Source: Streptomyces sp. MspMP-M5 (GTDB lineage: Bacteria > Actinomycetota > Actinomycetes > Streptomycetales > Streptomycetaceae). From it: a DNA stretch of 64,000 nt. Below the pieces are notes generated by a model that did no database searches, was not told where the DNA came from, and saw only the letters and a list, made by a program, of their open reading frames with translations. The position numbers and the translations under genes are program-made. The stretch lies in NCBI RefSeq assembly GCF_000373585.1, contig NZ_KB891853.1, forward strand, positions 1 through 64,000, read 5' to 3'. Positions within the stretch are counted from its first letter, which is position 1. Each line of letters starts with the position of its first letter. Positions 32,930-42,300 of this stretch are shown here, piece after piece.

Positions 32930-33276
32930 GCATTCACCGTGCCTTCCCGGCGGGCCCGGGCGGCGATCACCTGGGCCGCCTCCTCGCGCTTGAGCACCTT
33001 GTCCGCGTACAGGCCGCCGAACGGCAGCACCGCGAGGACGAAGAGGAACGCGACCCGCTTGAAGGGCCACTTGGTGCGGTTCCAGGCGTCCAGGAGCAGC
33101 ACCAGGAAGATGGTGAACAGGATGCCGTGCAGCAGGCCGAGGGGCATGACGAGCTTGTCGTAGCCCAGGAAGATCCGGAAGCCCGTGCCGAATATCAGCA
33201 GCGCCGGGAAGGAGAGCGCCTCCGGGATGGATGCCAGGCGCAGTCGGTGCAGGGCGGCGGCGGTCTTGATGTCCAC
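32926..33276 (-). CDS. DUF3817 family membrane protein (copy 2)
   Basis: A 116-residue membrane protein starting [20 protein letters not shown] at a GTG with ACGAGG upstream; an alternative GTG lies 11 codons earlier at 33309. Three likely helices are [40 protein letters not shown] and [20 protein letters not shown]. The NRTKWPFKR loop matches copy 1 at 29194. It is coupled to the thiamine-binding-type gene. The upstream region carries 18-bp direct repeats and a 14-bp inverted repeat, so regulation by a dedicated factor is likely. Confidence 0.85.
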   Translation of the reverse strand: MDIKTAAALHRLRLASIPEALSFPALLIFGTGFRIFLGYDKLVMPLGLLHGILFTIFLVLLLDAWNRTKWPFKRVAFLFVLAVLPFGGLYADKVLKREEAAQVIAARARREGTVNA

Positions 33277-33307
33277 GGGAACCTCGTTCGGGCGGAGGGG
33301 AGGCGTC

Positions 33308-33343
33308 ACATTGCTTGCGCAGCGGACATTGCTTGCGCAGCGG
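33308..33343. repeat. perfect 18-bp tandem duplication upstream of DUF3817 copy 2
   Basis: Two adjacent identical copies of ACATTGCTTGCGCAGCGG, with a third degenerate unit (GATGCTTGTGCAAG) following. It sits 33-67 bases upstream of the chosen start and includes TTGCnnGCAA-like cores typical of MarR/GntR-type sites. Confidence 0.75.
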
Positions 33344-33375
33344 GATGCTTGTGCAAGAGTTCACAAGCATCCCGC
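33340..33375. promoter_or_regulatory. 14-bp perfect inverted repeat upstream of DUF3817 copy 2
   Basis: GCGGGATGCTTGTG and CACAAGCATCCCGC flank an eight-base spacer. It overlaps the end of the tandem repeat. No gene ends here, so it is more likely an operator than a terminator. Confidence 0.55.
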
Positions 33376-33542
33376 CCCATTGTTACAGCCGCGCCGGCGA
33401 TCACTGCGCCGGGGGCGGTGGTCCGCGGCGGTCCGCCCGCACCGGCCGCCACGGCGATCGGCGCGGCCTCGGGGAACGATCAGGGACAAAGGTCGGGGTC
33501 GGCTCCGGGACGAAAGCCCTGTCCCGGCCCGCCCCCGCCGAC

Positions 33543-33548
33543 TACCGT
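33543..33548 (+). promoter_or_regulatory. -10 box TACCGT of AIM24 operon, leaderless type
   Basis: TACCGT ends seven bases before the GTG start of the first AIM24 gene, with no ribosome site between. Confidence 0.4.
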
Positions 33549-33555
33549 CTGATCC

Positions 33556-34194
33556 GTGGCTCAGTTTCGGCTCCAGGGGAGCAAGGTGCTCGCCGTCGAC
33601 CTGACCGGCGACGCCGTCAAGGCGAAGAACGGCGCGATGGTCGCGTACGACGGCACCATGACCTTCAAGAAGATGACCGGCGGCGGCGAGGGGCTGCGCG
33701 GCATGGTCACCCGGCGGCTGACGGGTGAGCAGATGACGGTGATGGAGGTGAAGGGCAAGGGCACCTGCTATTTCGCCGACCGCGCGAGCGAGATCAACCT
33801 CGTCGGCCTCCAGGGCGAGAAGCTGTTCGTGGAGGCGAGCAACCTGCTGTGCACGGAGGCGACGCTGCACACCGGCACGACGTTCACCGGCCTGCGCGGC
33901 GCCTCGCAGGGCAACGGCCTGTTCACCACCACCGTGGAGGGCCACGGACAGGCCGCGCTGCTCTCCGACGGCCCGGCCGTGGTGCTGCGGGTCACCCCGC
34001 AGTACCCCCTCCAGGTCGACCCGGGCGCGTATGTCGCGCACACCGGGCGGCTGACGCAGCACTTCCAGTCCGGAGTGAATTTCCGCACCTTCCTCGGCGA
34101 GGGCTCCGGCGAGGCGTTCCAGATCCGCTTCGAGGGCGAGGGACTGGTCTACGTGCAGCCCAGCGAGCGCAACACCGTGGGCGGTGAGGTCTGA
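33556..34194 (+). CDS. AIM24 family protein (first of three)
   Basis: A 212-residue protein with the beta-rich repeated fold of the AIM24/DUF124 family: MVAYDGTMTFKKMTGGGEGL, RGMVTRRLTGEQMTVMEVKG, LFVEASNLLCTE, NGLFTTTVEGHGQAALLSDG and LQVDPGAYVAHTG. No signal peptide. It begins at GTG, probably on a leaderless mRNA, and ends overlapping the next AIM24 gene (TGATG). The eukaryotic namesake is a mitochondrial inner-membrane protein; the bacterial function is not established. Confidence 0.9.
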   Translation: MAQFRLQGSKVLAVDLTGDAVKAKNGAMVAYDGTMTFKKMTGGGEGLRGMVTRRLTGEQMTVMEVKGKGTCYFADRASEINLVGLQGEKLFVEASNLLCTEATLHTGTTFTGLRGASQGNGLFTTTVEGHGQAALLSDGPAVVLRVTPQYPLQVDPGAYVAHTGRLTQHFQSGVNFRTFLGEGSGEAFQIRFEGEGLVYVQPSERNTVGGEV

Positions 34195-34844
34195 TGCCGT
34201 TCACGGCCGTCAACTCCCGCATGGTGCAGGCCACGATCACCCCCGGCCGGCGGCTGTTCAGCCAGCGCGGCGCGATGCTCGCCTACCGCGGCGAGGTCGC
34301 CTTCACCCCCGACATCCAGGGCGGCCAGGGCGGCCTCGGCTCCATGATCGGCCGCCGCATCGCCGGCGAGGCGACGCCCCTGATGACCGTGGAGGGGAGT
34401 GGCACGGTCATGTTCGGCCACGGCGGCCACCACGTCCACGTCGTCGACCTCACCGGCGACACGCTCTACGTGGAGGCCGACCGCCTGCTGGCCTTCGACG
34501 GCTCGCTCGCCCAGGGCACGATGTTCATGGGCGCGCAGGGCGGCGTGATGGGCATGGTGCGCGGACAGGTCACCGGCCAGGGCCTGTTCACCACCACCCT
34601 GAAGGGCCACGGCTCGGCCGCGGTGATGGCGCACGGCGGCGTCATCGAGCTGCCGATCACCCCGCAGCGCCCCGTCCACGTCGACCCGCAGGCGTATGTC
34701 GCCCACCGCGGCGACGTCCGCAACCGCCTGTCCACCGCGATCGGCTGGCGCGAGATGATCGGCCGCGGCTCGGGCGAGGCGTTCCAGCTGGAACTGTCCG
34801 GCCAGGGCACCGTCTTCGTACAGGCGTCGGAGGAGAAGCTGTGA
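34194..34844 (+). CDS. AIM24 family protein (second of three)
   Basis: A 216-residue paralogue of its neighbours, containing MLAYRGEVAFTPDIQGGQGG, MIGRRIAGEATPLMTVEGSG, LYVEADRLLAFDGSLAQGTM, GLFTTTLKGHGSAAVMAHGG and VHVDPQAYVAHRGDV. It lacks a signal peptide. Start and stop both overlap the adjacent AIM24 genes, so all three should be made in equal amounts and may assemble together. Confidence 0.9.
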   Translation: MPFTAVNSRMVQATITPGRRLFSQRGAMLAYRGEVAFTPDIQGGQGGLGSMIGRRIAGEATPLMTVEGSGTVMFGHGGHHVHVVDLTGDTLYVEADRLLAFDGSLAQGTMFMGAQGGVMGMVRGQVTGQGLFTTTLKGHGSAAVMAHGGVIELPITPQRPVHVDPQAYVAHRGDVRNRLSTAIGWREMIGRGSGEAFQLELSGQGTVFVQASEEKL

Positions 34845-35614
34845 CCGGTCCCGTGATCCACGACGTCCACACCCTCCCCGCCGACGACAACGTCAACCCG
34901 TACGCCTTCAGCGTCGACCTCGACGGCCGGTGGTTCCTCCAGAAGGGGAAGATGATCGCCTACTACGGGCAGATCGACTTCCACGGCATCGGATACGGCC
35001 GCCTGGACCGCCTGATCGCCGCGAGTTTCCATTCGCCACTGCACGCCGCGGACTGGGTGGTCGCCGAGGGCCGCGGAAAGATGCTCCTCGCAGACCGGTC
35101 CTTCGACATCAACTCCTACGACCTGGATGAGGGCAACCTCACTGTTCGCTCGGGCAACGTGCTCGCGTTTCAGCCATCTCTCTCCCTGAAGCAGTCGATC
35201 ATCCCGGGCTTCCTCACCCTCATCGGCACCGGCAAGTTCGTGGCCGCTTCCAACGGCCCGGTCGTCTTCGCCGAACCGCCGATCCGGGTGGACCCGCAGG
35301 CCCTCGTCGGCTGGGCCGACTGCCCCTCCCCCTGCCACCACTACGACCACCGGTACCTGCGGGGATTCCTGGGCGGCCTGCGCGCCCACACCGGCCTCGG
35401 CGGCGCCTCCGGCGAGGAGCACCAGTTCGAGTTCACCGGCGCCGGCACGGTGCTGCTCCAGTCCACCGAGCAGCTGATGGCGGAGCGGCCGACGGGCGCG
35501 CCGCCCACCGAGGAGGGCGTCCCGGGCGGTGGCGTCCAGGCGCCGGAAAGTGGCTCACAACTGCCGCAGCTGCCCGGTGGCCTGGGGGGCCTCCAGCGCC
35601 GCTTCGGGCTGTGA
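34841..35614 (+). CDS. AIM24 family protein (third of three)
   Basis: A 257-residue, more divergent AIM24 protein. It starts at GTG (VTGPVIHDVHTLPADDNVNP) overlapping the previous stop, with AGGAG upstream. Conserved parts are FLQKGKMIAYYGQIDFHGIG, LLADRSFDINSYDL, NVLAFQPSLSLKQSIIPGFL and IRVDPQALVGWADCPSPCHH. The Cys/His-rich CPSPCHHYDH segment is absent from the other two. A Pro/Gly-rich tail ends the protein. Part of a coupled three-gene set. Confidence 0.88.
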   Translation: MTGPVIHDVHTLPADDNVNPYAFSVDLDGRWFLQKGKMIAYYGQIDFHGIGYGRLDRLIAASFHSPLHAADWVVAEGRGKMLLADRSFDINSYDLDEGNLTVRSGNVLAFQPSLSLKQSIIPGFLTLIGTGKFVAASNGPVVFAEPPIRVDPQALVGWADCPSPCHHYDHRYLRGFLGGLRAHTGLGGASGEEHQFEFTGAGTVLLQSTEQLMAERPTGAPPTEEGVPGGGVQAPESGSQLPQLPGGLGGLQRRFGL

Positions 35615-35731
35615 ACGGTAGTCTGCGGACGGTGACCTCGAACGTCTGACCAACGGCGGGGCCCGGCCTGGCGCCTTACGCAACGTCAAACGTCACACGC
35701 CATGACTAATTCATTATTCAACTTTCACGGG

Positions 35732-35737
35732 TAGAAT
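35732..35737 (+). promoter_or_regulatory. -10 box TAGAAT of marR-type gene, leaderless type
   Basis: TAGAAT ends six bases before the ATG; TTCATT about 16 bases upstream may be the -35. The surrounding 40 bases are unusually AT-rich for this genome. Confidence 0.5.
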
Positions 35738-35743
35738 TCATCC

Positions 35744-36220
35744 ATGACGACCGACAGCGACACTCCCTGGCTGACCGACCAGGAGCAGCGCGCCTGGCGC
35801 ACCCATCTGGACGTCAGCAGACTGCTGATGCACCAACTGGAGCGCGATCTCCAGCCGTTCGGCCTGACGAACAACGACTACGAGATCCTGGTCAACCTCT
35901 CCGAGGCCGAGGACCACCGGCTGCGGATGAGCGACCTGGCCGCCAGCACCCTGCAGTCCAAGAGCCGCCTCTCGCACCAGATCACCCGCATGGAGAACGC
36001 GGGCCTCGTGCGCCGCGAGAGCTGCGAGTCGGACCGCCGTGGCCTCTACGCCGTCCTCACCGAGCAGGGCTGGGAGACGATGCGCCGCGTCGCCCCGCAC
36101 CATGTCGCCTCGGTCCGCCGCCACTTCATCGACCTCTTCAGCGCCGACGACCTCGACGCCCTCCGCGCCTCCCTCGCCCCCGTGGCCGAACACCTCCGCA
36201 AACACCGCGGCAACCCCTGA
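35744..36220 (+). CDS. MarR family transcriptional regulator (second)
   Basis: A 158-residue winged-helix protein. The DNA-binding region is LTNNDYEILVNLSEAEDHRL, MSDLAASTLQSKSRLSHQIT and RMENAGLVRRESCESDRRGL, with a C-terminal dimerisation helix. The promoter box lies just before the ATG, so the mRNA is probably leaderless. It is a stand-alone gene, convergent with meaB. Targets unknown. Confidence 0.9.
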   Translation: MTTDSDTPWLTDQEQRAWRTHLDVSRLLMHQLERDLQPFGLTNNDYEILVNLSEAEDHRLRMSDLAASTLQSKSRLSHQITRMENAGLVRRESCESDRRGLYAVLTEQGWETMRRVAPHHVASVRRHFIDLFSADDLDALRASLAPVAEHLRKHRGNP

Positions 36221-36255
36221 CCGATTGCACAGATCGCCGCCGCCGCAACGCGCGA

Positions 36256-36283
36256 GGGCCGGCCCCCGGCCGCCGCCCGGCCC
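36256..36283. terminator. weak hairpin between marR-type gene and meaB
   Basis: GGGCCGG / CCGGCCC, a 7-bp stem with a 14-base loop, in the gap between convergent stops at 36220 and 36287. Confidence 0.4.
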
Positions 36284-36286
36284 CCG

Positions 36287-37246
36287 TCACCCCCCGTTCG
36301 TCAGCCCCTCCACCAGTTCGTCCGCTGCGCGGTAGGGGTCCGTCTCGCCGGCGACGATGCGTTCGGCCAGCGCGTCGAGGTGGCGGTCGCCGGACAGGTC
36401 GCCGATGCGGGAGCGCAGCGTGGTGACGGCGATCGTCTCGACCTCGCGGGCCGCGCGGGCCAGCCGGCGCCGCGCGAGGACGCCGTGCTCCTCCATCCAG
36501 GCGCGGTGCTTCTCAAGGGCTTCGAGGACCTCGTCGACACCCTCGGCGCGGGCCGCCACCGTCTTGACGATCGGCGGCCGCCAGTCACCGGGCGCGCGGG
36601 CCTCGCCCAGGCCCAGCATGTGGTTCAGCTCGCGCGCCGTGGCGTCGGCGCCGTCCCGGTCGGCCTTGTTGACGACGTAGACGTCACCGATCTCCAGGAT
36701 TCCGGCCTTGGCGGCCTGGATGCCGTCGCCCATGCCGGGGGCCAGCAGCACCACGCTGGTGTCGGCCTGGGAGGCGATCTCGACCTCGGACTGGCCGACG
36801 CCGACGGTCTCCACCAGGATCACGTCGCAGCCGGCGGCGTCCAGCACCCGGATGGCCTGCGGGGCGGCCCAGGCCAGCCCGCCGAGGTGGCCGCGGGTGG
36901 CCATCGAGCGGATGTAGACGCCGGGGTCCGAGGCGTGTTCCGACATCCGCACGCGGTCGCCCAGCAGGGCGCCGCCGGAGAACGGCGAGGACGGGTCGAC
37001 GGCGAGCACGCCGACCCGTTTGCCGGCCTTGCGGTAGGCGCTGACCAGCGCGGACGTCGTGGTGGACTTGCCGACGCCGGGCGAGCCGGTGAGCCCGACC
37101 ACGTACGCGCCGCCGGTGAGCGGCGCCAGCGTCGCCATCACCTCGCGCAGCTCCGGCGCCGCTCCCTCGACGAGGGAGATCAGCCGGGCCACCGCCCTCG
37201 GGCGGCCCTGCCGGGCCTGTTCCACCAGCTGGGGGACGTCCACCAT
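36287..37246 (-). CDS. meaB: methylmalonyl-CoA mutase-associated GTPase MeaB
   Basis: A 319-residue G3E-family GTPase that loads and protects B12-dependent acyl-CoA mutases. Walker A is VVGLTGSPGVGKSTTTSALV at about residues 49-68. Other motifs are LAVDPSSPFSGGALLGDRVR, VETVGVGQSEVEI (switch region), and the guanine-specificity NKAD in DVYVVNKADRDGADAT. GGAGCC lies upstream of the ATG. It lies 87 bases downstream of a thiolase gene on the same strand. The isobutyryl-CoA mutase at 27200 and any methylmalonyl-CoA mutase elsewhere are likely clients. Confidence 0.95.
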   Translation of the reverse strand: MVDVPQLVEQARQGRPRAVARLISLVEGAAPELREVMATLAPLTGGAYVVGLTGSPGVGKSTTTSALVSAYRKAGKRVGVLAVDPSSPFSGGALLGDRVRMSEHASDPGVYIRSMATRGHLGGLAWAAPQAIRVLDAAGCDVILVETVGVGQSEVEIASQADTSVVLLAPGMGDGIQAAKAGILEIGDVYVVNKADRDGADATARELNHMLGLGEARAPGDWRPPIVKTVAARAEGVDEVLEALEKHRAWMEEHGVLARRRLARAAREVETIAVTTLRSRIGDLSGDRHLDALAERIVAGETDPYRAADELVEGLTNGG

Positions 37247-37333
37247 CGCGCTCGGCTCCTTCGACCTCGACTCACTGGCTGGTACGCGCTGCTCCCGCGC
37301 CGCGCGCCGGCTGCCGTCCGGCGCGCGGGCCCG

Positions 37334-38536
37334 TCACTTGCCCGGTACGCGGAGGATCAGCGCGTCACCCTGGCCGCCGCCCCCGCACAGGGCGGCCGCG
37401 CCGATCCCGCCGCCGCGCCGGCGCAGTTCCAGCGCGAGGTGCAGCACGATACGGGCGCCGGACATGCCGATCGGGTGCCCCAGCGCGATGGCACCACCGT
37501 TGACATTCACCTTTTCCGGGGAAACCCCGAGATCCTTCATTGACTGCACGGCGACCGCCGCGAACGCCTCGTTGATCTCGATCAGGTCGAGGTCGGCGAC
37601 GTCCAGGCCGTCCTTGGCGAGCGCGTGCCTTATGGCGTTGGAGGGCTGCGACTGGAGGGAGTTGTCGGGGCCGGCGACGTTGCCGTGCGCGCCGATCTCG
37701 GCGATCCACTCCAGGCCCAGCTCCTGCGCCTTGGCCTTGCTCATCACGACCACGGCGGCGGCGCCGTCGGAGATCTGCGAGGAGCTGCCCGCGGTGATCG
37801 TGCCGTCCTTGGCGAAGGCCGGGCGGAGCTTGCCGAGGCTCTCCGCGGTGGTCTCGGCGCGGATGCCCTCGTCCTTGCTGAAGAGCACCGGGTCGCCCTT
37901 GCGCTGCGGGATCTCCACGGGGGTGATCTCCGCCTCGAACAGGCCGTTCTTCTGGGCGGCGGCGGCCCGCTGGTGGGACAGCGCGGCGATCTCGTCCTGC
38001 TCGGCCCGGCCCAGGCCGAGGCGGGTGTTGTGCTTCTCGGTCGACTCGCCCATCGCGATGCCCTCGAAGGCGTCGGTGAGGCCGTCGTGGGCCATCGCGT
38101 CGAGCATCTCCACCGCGCCGTACTTGAAGCCCTCGCGGGACTTGGGCAGCAGGTGCGGGGCGTTGGTCATGGACTCCTGGCCGCCCGCCACGACGATGTC
38201 GAACTCGCCGGCGCGGATGAGCTGGTCGGCCAGGGCGACGGCGTCGAGGCCGGAGAGGCAGACCTTGTTGACGGTCAGTGCGGGGACGTTCATGGGGATG
38301 CCGGCCTTGACCGCGGCCTGGCGCGCCGGGATCTGCCCGGCCCCGGCCTGCAGCACCTGCCCCATGATCACGTACTGGACCTGGTCGCCGCCGATCCCCG
38401 CGCGGTCCAGCGCCGCCTTGATGGCCACTCCGCCGAGGTCGGCCCCGGAGAAGCTGCGCAGCGAGCCGAGCAGGCGGCCCATGGGGGTGCGCGCCCCGGC
38501 CACGATCACGGAGGTGGTGCCGTTCGTTGCAGACAT
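37334..38536 (-). CDS. acetyl-CoA C-acetyltransferase (thiolase)
   Basis: A 400-residue degradative/biosynthetic-type thiolase. The nucleophile is Cys93 in [20 protein letters not shown]; the second site has [20 protein letters not shown], and the base Cys lies in [15 protein letters not shown]. It condenses or cleaves acetyl-CoA/acetoacetyl-CoA, feeding the ethylmalonyl-CoA or butyrate route together with 3-hydroxybutyryl-CoA dehydrogenase at 56207. It is upstream of meaB and divergent from the epimerase gene. Confidence 0.94.
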   Translation of the reverse strand: MSATNGTTSVIVAGARTPMGRLLGSLRSFSGADLGGVAIKAALDRAGIGGDQVQYVIMGQVLQAGAGQIPARQAAVKAGIPMNVPALTVNKVCLSGLDAVALADQLIRAGEFDIVVAGGQESMTNAPHLLPKSREGFKYGAVEMLDAMAHDGLTDAFEGIAMGESTEKHNTRLGLGRAEQDEIAALSHQRAAAAQKNGLFEAEITPVEIPQRKGDPVLFSKDEGIRAETTAESLGKLRPAFAKDGTITAGSSSQISDGAAAVVVMSKAKAQELGLEWIAEIGAHGNVAGPDNSLQSQPSNAIRHALAKDGLDVADLDLIEINEAFAAVAVQSMKDLGVSPEKVNVNGGAIALGHPIGMSGARIVLHLALELRRRGGGIGAAALCGGGGQGDALILRVPGK

Positions 38537-38673
38537 ACGATGCGGCCTTCCTTTGCAGGGAAGTTAACGAGGGTTCCCGTCAATGTACTGAGGGGTAGTC
38601 GCCGGGTCACCGGCAAGCGGGTGTGATCGCGCGCACGTTGCGTAACCAGCCGTGCGAGCGGTGCACTGGAGCC

Positions 38674-39114
38674 ATGCTGACGCGAATCGACCACATCGGG
38701 ATCGCCTGTTCCGACCTCGACCGGACCGTCGAGTTCTACCGTGCCACGTATGGCTTCGAGGTGTTCCACACCGAGGTCAACGAGGAGCAGGGGGTCCGCG
38801 AGGCGATGCTCAAAATCAACGAGACCCCGGACGGCGGCGCCTCGTACCTGCAGTTGCTGGAGCCGATCCGCCAGGACTCGGCGGTGGGCAAGTGGCTGGC
38901 GAAGAACGGCGAGGGGGTGCACCACATCGCGTTCGGCACGGAGGACGTGGACGGTGACGCCGAGGCCGTGCGCGGCAAGGGTGTCCGGGTGCTCTACGAC
39001 CAGCCGCGGCGCGGTTCGATGGGGTCGCGGATCACCTTCCTGCACCCCAAGGACTGCCACGGTGTGCTGACCGAACTCGTCACCGCGGCGCCTCCGGACG
39101 CGACTGACCACTGA
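38674..39114 (+). CDS. mce: methylmalonyl-CoA epimerase
   Basis: A 146-residue vicinal-oxygen-chelate enzyme interconverting (2R)- and (2S)-methylmalonyl-CoA. Metal-ligand motifs are LTRIDHIGIACSDLDRTVEF (His near residue 7), GVHHIAFGTEDVDGD and the terminal HGVLTELVT Glu. Length is normal. Start chosen at ATG with GGAG just upstream (actGGAGccATG). It diverges from thiolase-meaB and is followed by a perfect inverted repeat. Confidence 0.95.
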   Translation: MLTRIDHIGIACSDLDRTVEFYRATYGFEVFHTEVNEEQGVREAMLKINETPDGGASYLQLLEPIRQDSAVGKWLAKNGEGVHHIAFGTEDVDGDAEAVRGKGVRVLYDQPRRGSMGSRITFLHPKDCHGVLTELVTAAPPDATDH

Positions 39115-39122
39115 CCTTCCGC

Positions 39123-39158
39123 TTCCCCGGCCGGTAGAGTGCAGCTTCGGCCGGGGAA
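39123..39158. terminator. inverted repeat after mce enclosing a TAGAGT box
   Basis: TTCCCCGGCCG / CGGCCGGGGAA, perfect 11-bp arms with a 14-base loop. It starts eight bases after the mce stop, as a terminator would, but the loop contains TAGAGT, which could be a -10 box for scy. Confidence 0.55.
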
Positions 39159-39322
39159 CGGGAATGGGGCTCGGTCCATACTCTGCCGATGATCTGACAC
39201 CATTTCTTCGGAAGGGTCAGCTCCGAAGGGCGCGAGTTCGGTACACCGTGGGGTGTGCGGAACCTGCGCCGCAGGGCCGGAGCCGGCCGCCGCCATGACC
39301 AGGGGACGGATGGGACCGCGCA

Positions 39323-42300
39323 GTGCGGGGCAACGAGCGCCAGGAGCGTCAGTGGGCTGAGGCCGACCACCTCTCGCAGTTCGAAGCCGAGATGGAGCGG
39401 CTGAAGACCGAGCGGGACAGGGCCGTCCAGCACGCCGACGACCTCGGGTATCAGGTCGAGGTGCTGCGCGCCAAGCTCCACGAGGCGCGGCGCAACCTCG
39501 CCTCCCGGCCTGCCTACGACAATCTCAGTCACCAGGCCGAACAGCTGCTGCGCAATGCGCAGATCCAGGCCGACCAGCTGCGCTCGGACGCCGAGCGGGA
39601 GCTGCGCGAGGCGCGGGCGCAGACCCAGCGGCTGCTGCAGGAGTCCGCCGAGCGGCAGGCCCGTATGGAGGCCGAGCTGCATGCCGAGGCGGTCAACCGC
39701 CGCCAGCGGCTGGACGAGGAGCTCAACGAGCGCCGTCAGACGGTCGAGTCGCACGTCAACGAGAACGTGGCGTGGGCGGAGCAGCTGCGGGCCCGTACGG
39801 AGTCCCAGGCGCGCCGGCTGATGGAGGAGTCGCGGGCGGAGGCCGAGCAGGCGCTGGCGGCGGCGCGCGCCGAGGCGCAGCGGCTCGCGGACCGGGCCCG
39901 GGAGCGGCTGGGGACGGCCGCCGAGGAGGCCCGTGCCGAGGCGGAGTCCATCCTGCGCCGGGCGCGGACGGATGCCGAGCGGCTGCTGAACGCCGCGTCG
40001 AGCCAGGCGCAGGAGGCGACGGACCAGGCGGAGCAGTTGCGCTCGGCTGCGGGGACGGAGTCGGAGGAGGCGCGCCGGCTGGCGGCCGAGTTGACGCGGG
40101 CCGCCGAGGAGCGGGTGCGGGAGGCCGACGGCGCGCTGCGGGAGGCGCGGGCCGAGGCGGAGAAGCTGCTGGAGGAGGCGCAGCAGTCGGCGGCGAAGCG
40201 GCTGTCGACCGCGGAGTCGGAGAACGAGCAGCGCGCGCGGACCGCCAAGGCGGAGGTGGCCCGGCTGGTGGCCGAGGCGACCAAGGAGGCCGAGGCGCTG
40301 AAGGCGGAGGCCGAGCAGCTGCGGGCGGATGCCCGGGCGGAGTCGGAGCGGCTGCTTTCGGAGGCGCAGGAGGCGGCGCGGTCGAAGGCGGCGGAGGATT
40401 CCGCGGCGCAGTTGGCGAAGGCCGCGCGGTCCGCCGAGGAGATGGTGTCGAAGGCTGCGGAGGACGCCAAGGCCACGACGAAGGCCGCCGCCGAGGAGGC
40501 GGAGCGGCTGCGTCGGGAGGCCGAGGCGGAGGCGGACCGGCTGCGCGAGGAGGCGCACGACACCGCCGAGCAGCTCAAGGGCGCGGCGAAGAACGACACC
40601 AAGGAGTACCGCGCCAAGACCGCCGAGCTCCAGGAGGAGGCGCGGCGGCTGCGCGGTGAGGCGGAGCAGCTGCGGGCGGATGCGGTCGCCGAGGGCGAGC
40701 GGATTCGTGGTGAGGCGCGCCGGGAGGCGGTTCAGCAGATCGAGGAGGCGGCCGGGACCGCCGAGGAGCTGCTGGCGAAGGCCAAGTCGGATGCGGAGGA
40801 GACCCGTTCGGGCGCGGTCGCGGAGAGCGAGCGGGTGCGGACGGAGGCCATCGAGCGGGCGGCGGCGCTGCGTCGGCAGGCGGAGGAGGCGCTGGAGCGG
40901 GCTCGTGACGAGGCCGAGCAGCTGCTGCTGGAGGGTACGCAGGCCGCCGAGGAGCTGACGGGCGAGGCGGAGCAGAGCGCGGCGAAGCTGCGGGCCGAGG
41001 CCGAGGAGGCCGCCGAGGAGCGGCGGGCGGAGGCGCAGGCGGAGCTGGACCGGCTGCGGGCCGAGGCCGAGGAGAAGCTGGCGGCGGCGGAGGAGTCGCT
41101 GCGGGAGGCGCGTTCCGAGGCGGAGCGGCTGCGGCGGGAGACGCAGGAGGAGGCGGCCCGGCTCAAGGCGGAGGCCGCGGAGCGGCGCCGGTCGCTGCAG
41201 CAGCAGGCCGAGGAGGAGGCCGAGCGGCTGCGCGAGGAGGCGGCCGGGGATGCGTCGGCGGCGCGTGCGGAGGCCGAGGCGGCGGCGGGGCGGCTGCGGA
41301 GCGAGGCCGCGGCGGAGGCCGAGCGGCTGAAGGCGGAGGCGCAGGAGACCGCGGACCGGGTGCGTGCGGAGGCGGCTGCGGCCGCGGAGCGTACGGGCGC
41401 GGAGGCGGCGGAGGCGCTGGCCGAGGCGCAGGAGGAGGCGGCGCGCCGGCGTCGGGAGGCCGAGCAGCTGCTGGCGGAGGCGCGTGAGGAGGCGCACCAG
41501 GAGCGGACGGCCGCGCGGGAGCAGAGCGAGGAGTTGCTGGCGTCGGCCCGTACGCGGGTGGGCGAGGCGCAGGCGGAGGCCGAGCGGCTGGTCGAGGAGG
41601 CGGACCGGCGGGCGGCGGAGCTGGTGGCGGCGGCCGAGCAGACCGCGCAGCAGGTGCGGGACGCGGTGGCGGGGCTGCACGAGCAGGCCAACGAGGAGAT
41701 CGCGGGGCTGCGTTCGGCGGCGGAGCATGCCGCGGAGCGGACGCGGACCGAGGCGCAGGAGGAGGCGGACCGGGTCCGCGCGGATGCCTACGCCGAGCGG
41801 GAGCGTGCGTCGGAGGACGCGGCGCGGGTGCGTCGGGAGGCGCAGGAGGCGACGGAGGCCGCCAAGTCGCTTGCCGAGCGGACGGTTTCGGAGGCGATCG
41901 AGGAGGGCGAGCGGCTGCGGTCGGAGGCGGCCGGGGTGCTCGACGGGGCGCGCCGGGACGCCGACGCGGCGCGGTCGGAGGCCGCGGAGCAGGCCGACCG
42001 TCTGGTGTCGGAGGCGACGGCCGAGGCCGAGGAGCTGGTCGCGGAGGCCACCGCGAAGGCGGAGGAGCTGCGGTCGGAGGCGGACGGGCTCCTGGACGGG
42101 GCGCGCCGGGACGCCGACGCGGCGCGGTCGGAGGCCGCGGAGCAGGCCGACCGTCTGGTGTCGGAGGCGACGGCCGAGGCCGAGCGGCTGGTCGCGGAGG
42201 CGACGGCGAAGGCCGGGAAGCTGGTCGGGGACGCCACGGCGAAGGCGCAGCAGCTGCGTACGGACGCGTCGGACGCGTTGGCGTCGGCGGAGCAGGACGC

